Shown piece by piece: positions 61,959 to 64,000 of a stretch of DNA of 64,000 nucleotides. A program made the position numbers and the translations under genes. How positions within the stretch are numbered: position 1 is the first letter of the stretch; every line of letters begins with the position of its first letter. The DNA is from Gemmatimonadota bacterium (GTDB taxonomy: Bacteria > Gemmatimonadota > Gemmatimonadetes > Longimicrobiales > Gaopeijiaceae). The DNA lies in contig JAJDXG010000016.1 of the NCBI GenBank assembly GCA_022823365.1, positions 1 through 64,000 on the forward strand, written 5' to 3'. The notes under the pieces are model-generated. The model was not told the origin of the DNA and did no database searches. It was given only the letters and a program-made list of their open reading frames with translations.

Positions 61959-64000
61959 ATGAAGATCCTCAACCCTGGCGCTTTGCTGGTCGGAGGCCTC
62001 TTGGTGACGGGTGCCGGAATCGGCACGAGTTCAGGCCCCATCGCAACCGACGGAGAAGCCCTTCCCCCGGCGGATGCGGCACATGCCGCGCCCGTGCCTA
62101 CGGAGGAGTTGACCACGGTCGTGCGCACCTACTGCCAGGTCTGCCACAACGACGCGCTGCTGACCGGCAACGTCTCGTTCGCCGAATTCACCGTCGAGGG
62201 CGCGTCCGACAATGCCCAGCTCGCGGAACGCATGATCCGCAAGCTGCGCGCGGGCATGATGCCGCCTCCGGGCATGCCGAGGCCGGAACCCGAGGTGCTG
62301 CTTTCGCTTGTCGAGACGCTCGAGAAGAACGTGGACGACGCCTACCGGCGCCATCCCAATCCGGGTGTCCGAACCTTCCAGCGCCTCAACCGTGCCGAGT
62401 ACTCGGCGGCCATCCGCGAACTGCTGGGGATCGAGGTCGATGCGGGCGTCTGGCTCCCCCTCGACCAGATGAGCGAGAACTTCGACAACATTGCCGATGT
62501 CCAGGCACTCACGCCAACCCACCTCGACGCCTACCTGAACGCCGCCAGCGAAGTCAGCCGCCTGGCGGTCGGAAGCCCCAACGTCGATCCCACCGACGCC
62601 ACCTACAACACCTCGCCCTACGGCTCCCAGCACGCCTGGGAGTACGTGGAGGGCGCGCCCTACGGCACCCGCGGCGGCATCGTGGTCACGCACGATTTCC
62701 CGGCCGACGGCGAATACATCCTCACCCCGGTGATCGAGGGCGGGCGCAGCGCCCGCTACGAGGACGTAGACATCTCCATCGACGGAGAGCCCATCGCCCT
62801 TCTGGCGGCCGGCCCGTTCCCGCGCGGAGGCGCCGACTTCCGCGGCGGCTCGCCCATCAAGACCAACCCGACGTTCATCCGCGCCGGACAGCGCAGCGTG
62901 TCCGCCGCGTTCGTCCGTCGCATCGACGGTCCCTACGACGACCTGATCAAGCCGCCGGAGTGGTCGCTGGCCGGCGGAGCGGGAGGAAGCCCGGGACAGA
63001 CCACCCTGCCGCACCTGAAGAGCCTCATCATCAGCGGCCCCTACAACGTCACCAGCGTTTCCGAGACGGAGGCGCGCCGCCGCATCTTCAGCTGTCGGCC
63101 CACCACGCCCGAGGGAGAGCGCCCCTGCGCCGAGCAGATCATCGACCAGATCGGAAGCGCCGCCTACAGGCGTCCCCTGGACGAGCGCGACATGGCCGGG
63201 CTGATGGCGTTCTACGACGACGGCGCCGGTGACTCCGGCTTCGAGACGGGGGTACGTCGGGCGCTCCAGGCCATCCTGGCGAGCCCCCACTTCATCTTCC
63301 GCATTGAGAGGCAGCCGGAGGACATCAAGGCGGGCGAGCGCTACGAAATCAGCGACCTCGCTCTGGCGACCCGCATGGCCGCGTTCCTCTGGGGCACCCA
63401 GCCCGACGCCGAGCTGATCGACCTCGCCGAGCGCGGAAGGCTCCAGAACGACAGGGAACTCGAGAGACAGACCCGGCGGATGCTGGCCGATCCCAGGGCC
63501 GAGGCGCTCGGACCGCGCTTTGCCGCCCAGTGGTTCCGGCTGCAGGACCTCGACAAGGTGCACCCGGACTCCTACTGGTTCCCGAACTACAGCCAGCAGC
63601 TCGCCGACGCCATGCGCACCGAGACCGAGATGTTCTTCAACAGCCTCGTGCGCGACGACCGCAGCGTTCTGGACCTGTATACCGCCGACTACACCTACGT
63701 GAACGAACGGCTGGCCAGGCACTACGGCATCCCCGGCGTGCTCGGCGATGAGTTCCGACGTGTGGAGTACCCCGACAGCCGCCGCGGCGGCGTCATGGGA
63801 CAGGGATCCATCCTGGTCCTGACCTCCATGGGCACGCGTACCTCTCCGGTACTGCGCGGGAAGTGGGTGATGGAGGTGCTGCTGGGCACGCCCCCACCTC
63901 CGCCTCCGCCCGACGTGCCGGCGCTCGAGGAGACCGAGGGCGCCACGGACGGACGCTTCCTGACCACGCGGGAGCGCATGGAGATCCACCGGGCCAATCC
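61959..64000 (+). CDS. Exported DUF1587/1592/1588 cytochrome-type protein (cassette C), cut by the window end
   Basis: An open frame of at least 680 codons starting at ATG 61959 after GGGAG and still open at the last base. It is colinear with the two other copies: signal peptide (GALLVGGLLVTGAGIGTSSG), heme motif C59QVCH63, KLRAGMMPPPGMPRP, RTFQRLNRAEYSAAIRELL, AAYRRPLDERDMAGLMAFY, ILASPHFIFRIE, GVMGQGSILVLTS, SPVLRGKWVMEVLLG and the seven-proline run. The window ends just short of the expected second CxxCH. A DUF1552 gene should follow beyond the edge. N-terminal spacer and inserted beta domain differ from copies A and B. Confidence 0.9.
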   Translation, partial: MKILNPGALLVGGLLVTGAGIGTSSGPIATDGEALPPADAAHAAPVPTEELTTVVRTYCQVCHNDALLTGNVSFAEFTVEGASDNAQLAERMIRKLRAGMMPPPGMPRPEPEVLLSLVETLEKNVDDAYRRHPNPGVRTFQRLNRAEYSAAIRELLGIEVDAGVWLPLDQMSENFDNIADVQALTPTHLDAYLNAASEVSRLAVGSPNVDPTDATYNTSPYGSQHAWEYVEGAPYGTRGGIVVTHDFPADGEYILTPVIEGGRSARYEDVDISIDGEPIALLAAGPFPRGGADFRGGSPIKTNPTFIRAGQRSVSAAFVRRIDGPYDDLIKPPEWSLAGGAGGSPGQTTLPHLKSLIISGPYNVTSVSETEARRRIFSCRPTTPEGERPCAEQIIDQIGSAAYRRPLDERDMAGLMAFYDDGAGDSGFETGVRRALQAILASPHFIFRIERQPEDIKAGERYEISDLALATRMAAFLWGTQPDAELIDLAERGRLQNDRELERQTRRMLADPRAEALGPRFAAQWFRLQDLDKVHPDSYWFPNYSQQLADAMRTETEMFFNSLVRDDRSVLDLYTADYTYVNERLARHYGIPGVLGDEFRRVEYPDSRRGGVMGQGSILVLTSMGTRTSPVLRGKWVMEVLLGTPPPPPPPDVPALEETEGATDGRFLTTRERMEIHRAN

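Noticed and set aside
61718..63232. A 504-codon plus-strand frame overlapping the third DUF1592 gene
   Set aside because: It is the same DNA in another phase, with arginine-rich low-complexity translation and no signal peptide.
62031..63989. A 652-codon minus-strand frame across the third DUF1592 gene
   Set aside because: The plus strand reads as a full paralogue of two other DUF1592 proteins with its own start and heme motif; the antisense frame has no family features.

Overview
The window is uniformly GC-rich (roughly two thirds G+C by eye) and densely coded on both strands, with short gaps and clear Shine-Dalgarno sequences. Its gene families suggest a Gemmatimonadota-like, Gram-negative heterotroph, close to the uncultured marine or sponge-associated lineages. 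These families are exported S9 peptidases, SusC/SusD pairs carrying a DEIVVTGTAGQARRREVG stretch, DUF1592/DUF1552 'planctomycete-type' cytochrome proteins, a sortilin-like Asp-box protein and a CruF-type carotenoid cluster. That placement is inference from gene content; there is no rRNA or tRNA in the window to anchor it.

Layout. 1-12.5 kb is a mixed housekeeping and exported-enzyme region: a VOC protein, a PrxQ/BCP-like peroxiredoxin, a Tat-exported aldo/keto reductase, an orphan HicB-like protein, a DPP-IV-like peptidase, glutamate dehydrogenase, a two-RCK K+ channel, a matrixin-like protease, a PQQ-type sugar dehydrogenase and an outer-membrane barrel of unknown role. 12.5-14.2 kb holds an unusual lipoprotein made of two degenerate HpcH/HpaI aldolase-like domains. 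14.4-19.9 kb is a carotenoid operon: a CarH-like MerR/B12 regulator, a CruF-like hydratase, a fused GGPP synthase-phytoene synthase and CrtI. It meets head-on a minus-strand operon of an S9 peptidase, a CDF-like membrane protein with its metal ligands replaced, and a GT4 glycosyltransferase that could decorate the carotenoid. 24.3-27.6 kb holds a TolB-propeller/CehA-McbA metallohydrolase fusion and a ZIP-like membrane protein.

From 27.7 kb the window is dominated by a repeated export cassette. Copy A (27.7-41.3 kb) is DUF1592 di-CxxCH protein, Tat-exported DUF1552 protein, exported ankyrin protein, S9 peptidase, SusC, SusD, LeuA-like synthase. Copy B (45.9-57.4 kb) is DUF1592, DUF1552, ankyrin, small lipoprotein, SusC, SusD, closed by a perfect UUCG-loop terminator. 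Copy C starts at 61.96 kb with a third DUF1592 gene that runs off the window. Between A and B lie the lipoprotein paralogue (minus strand), a small secreted protein, a Tat-lipoprotein class-V aminotransferase and an ABC-F ATPase. Between B and C lie a barrel-less plug-domain protein and a sortilin-like BNR protein.

Working model (inference): each cassette imports one substrate through a SusCD pair and processes it in the periplasm with a heme-bearing DUF1592 protein and its DUF1552 partner, with the ankyrin protein as scaffold. The cassettes have duplicated and diverged. No mobile element, CRISPR array, rRNA or tRNA was seen.
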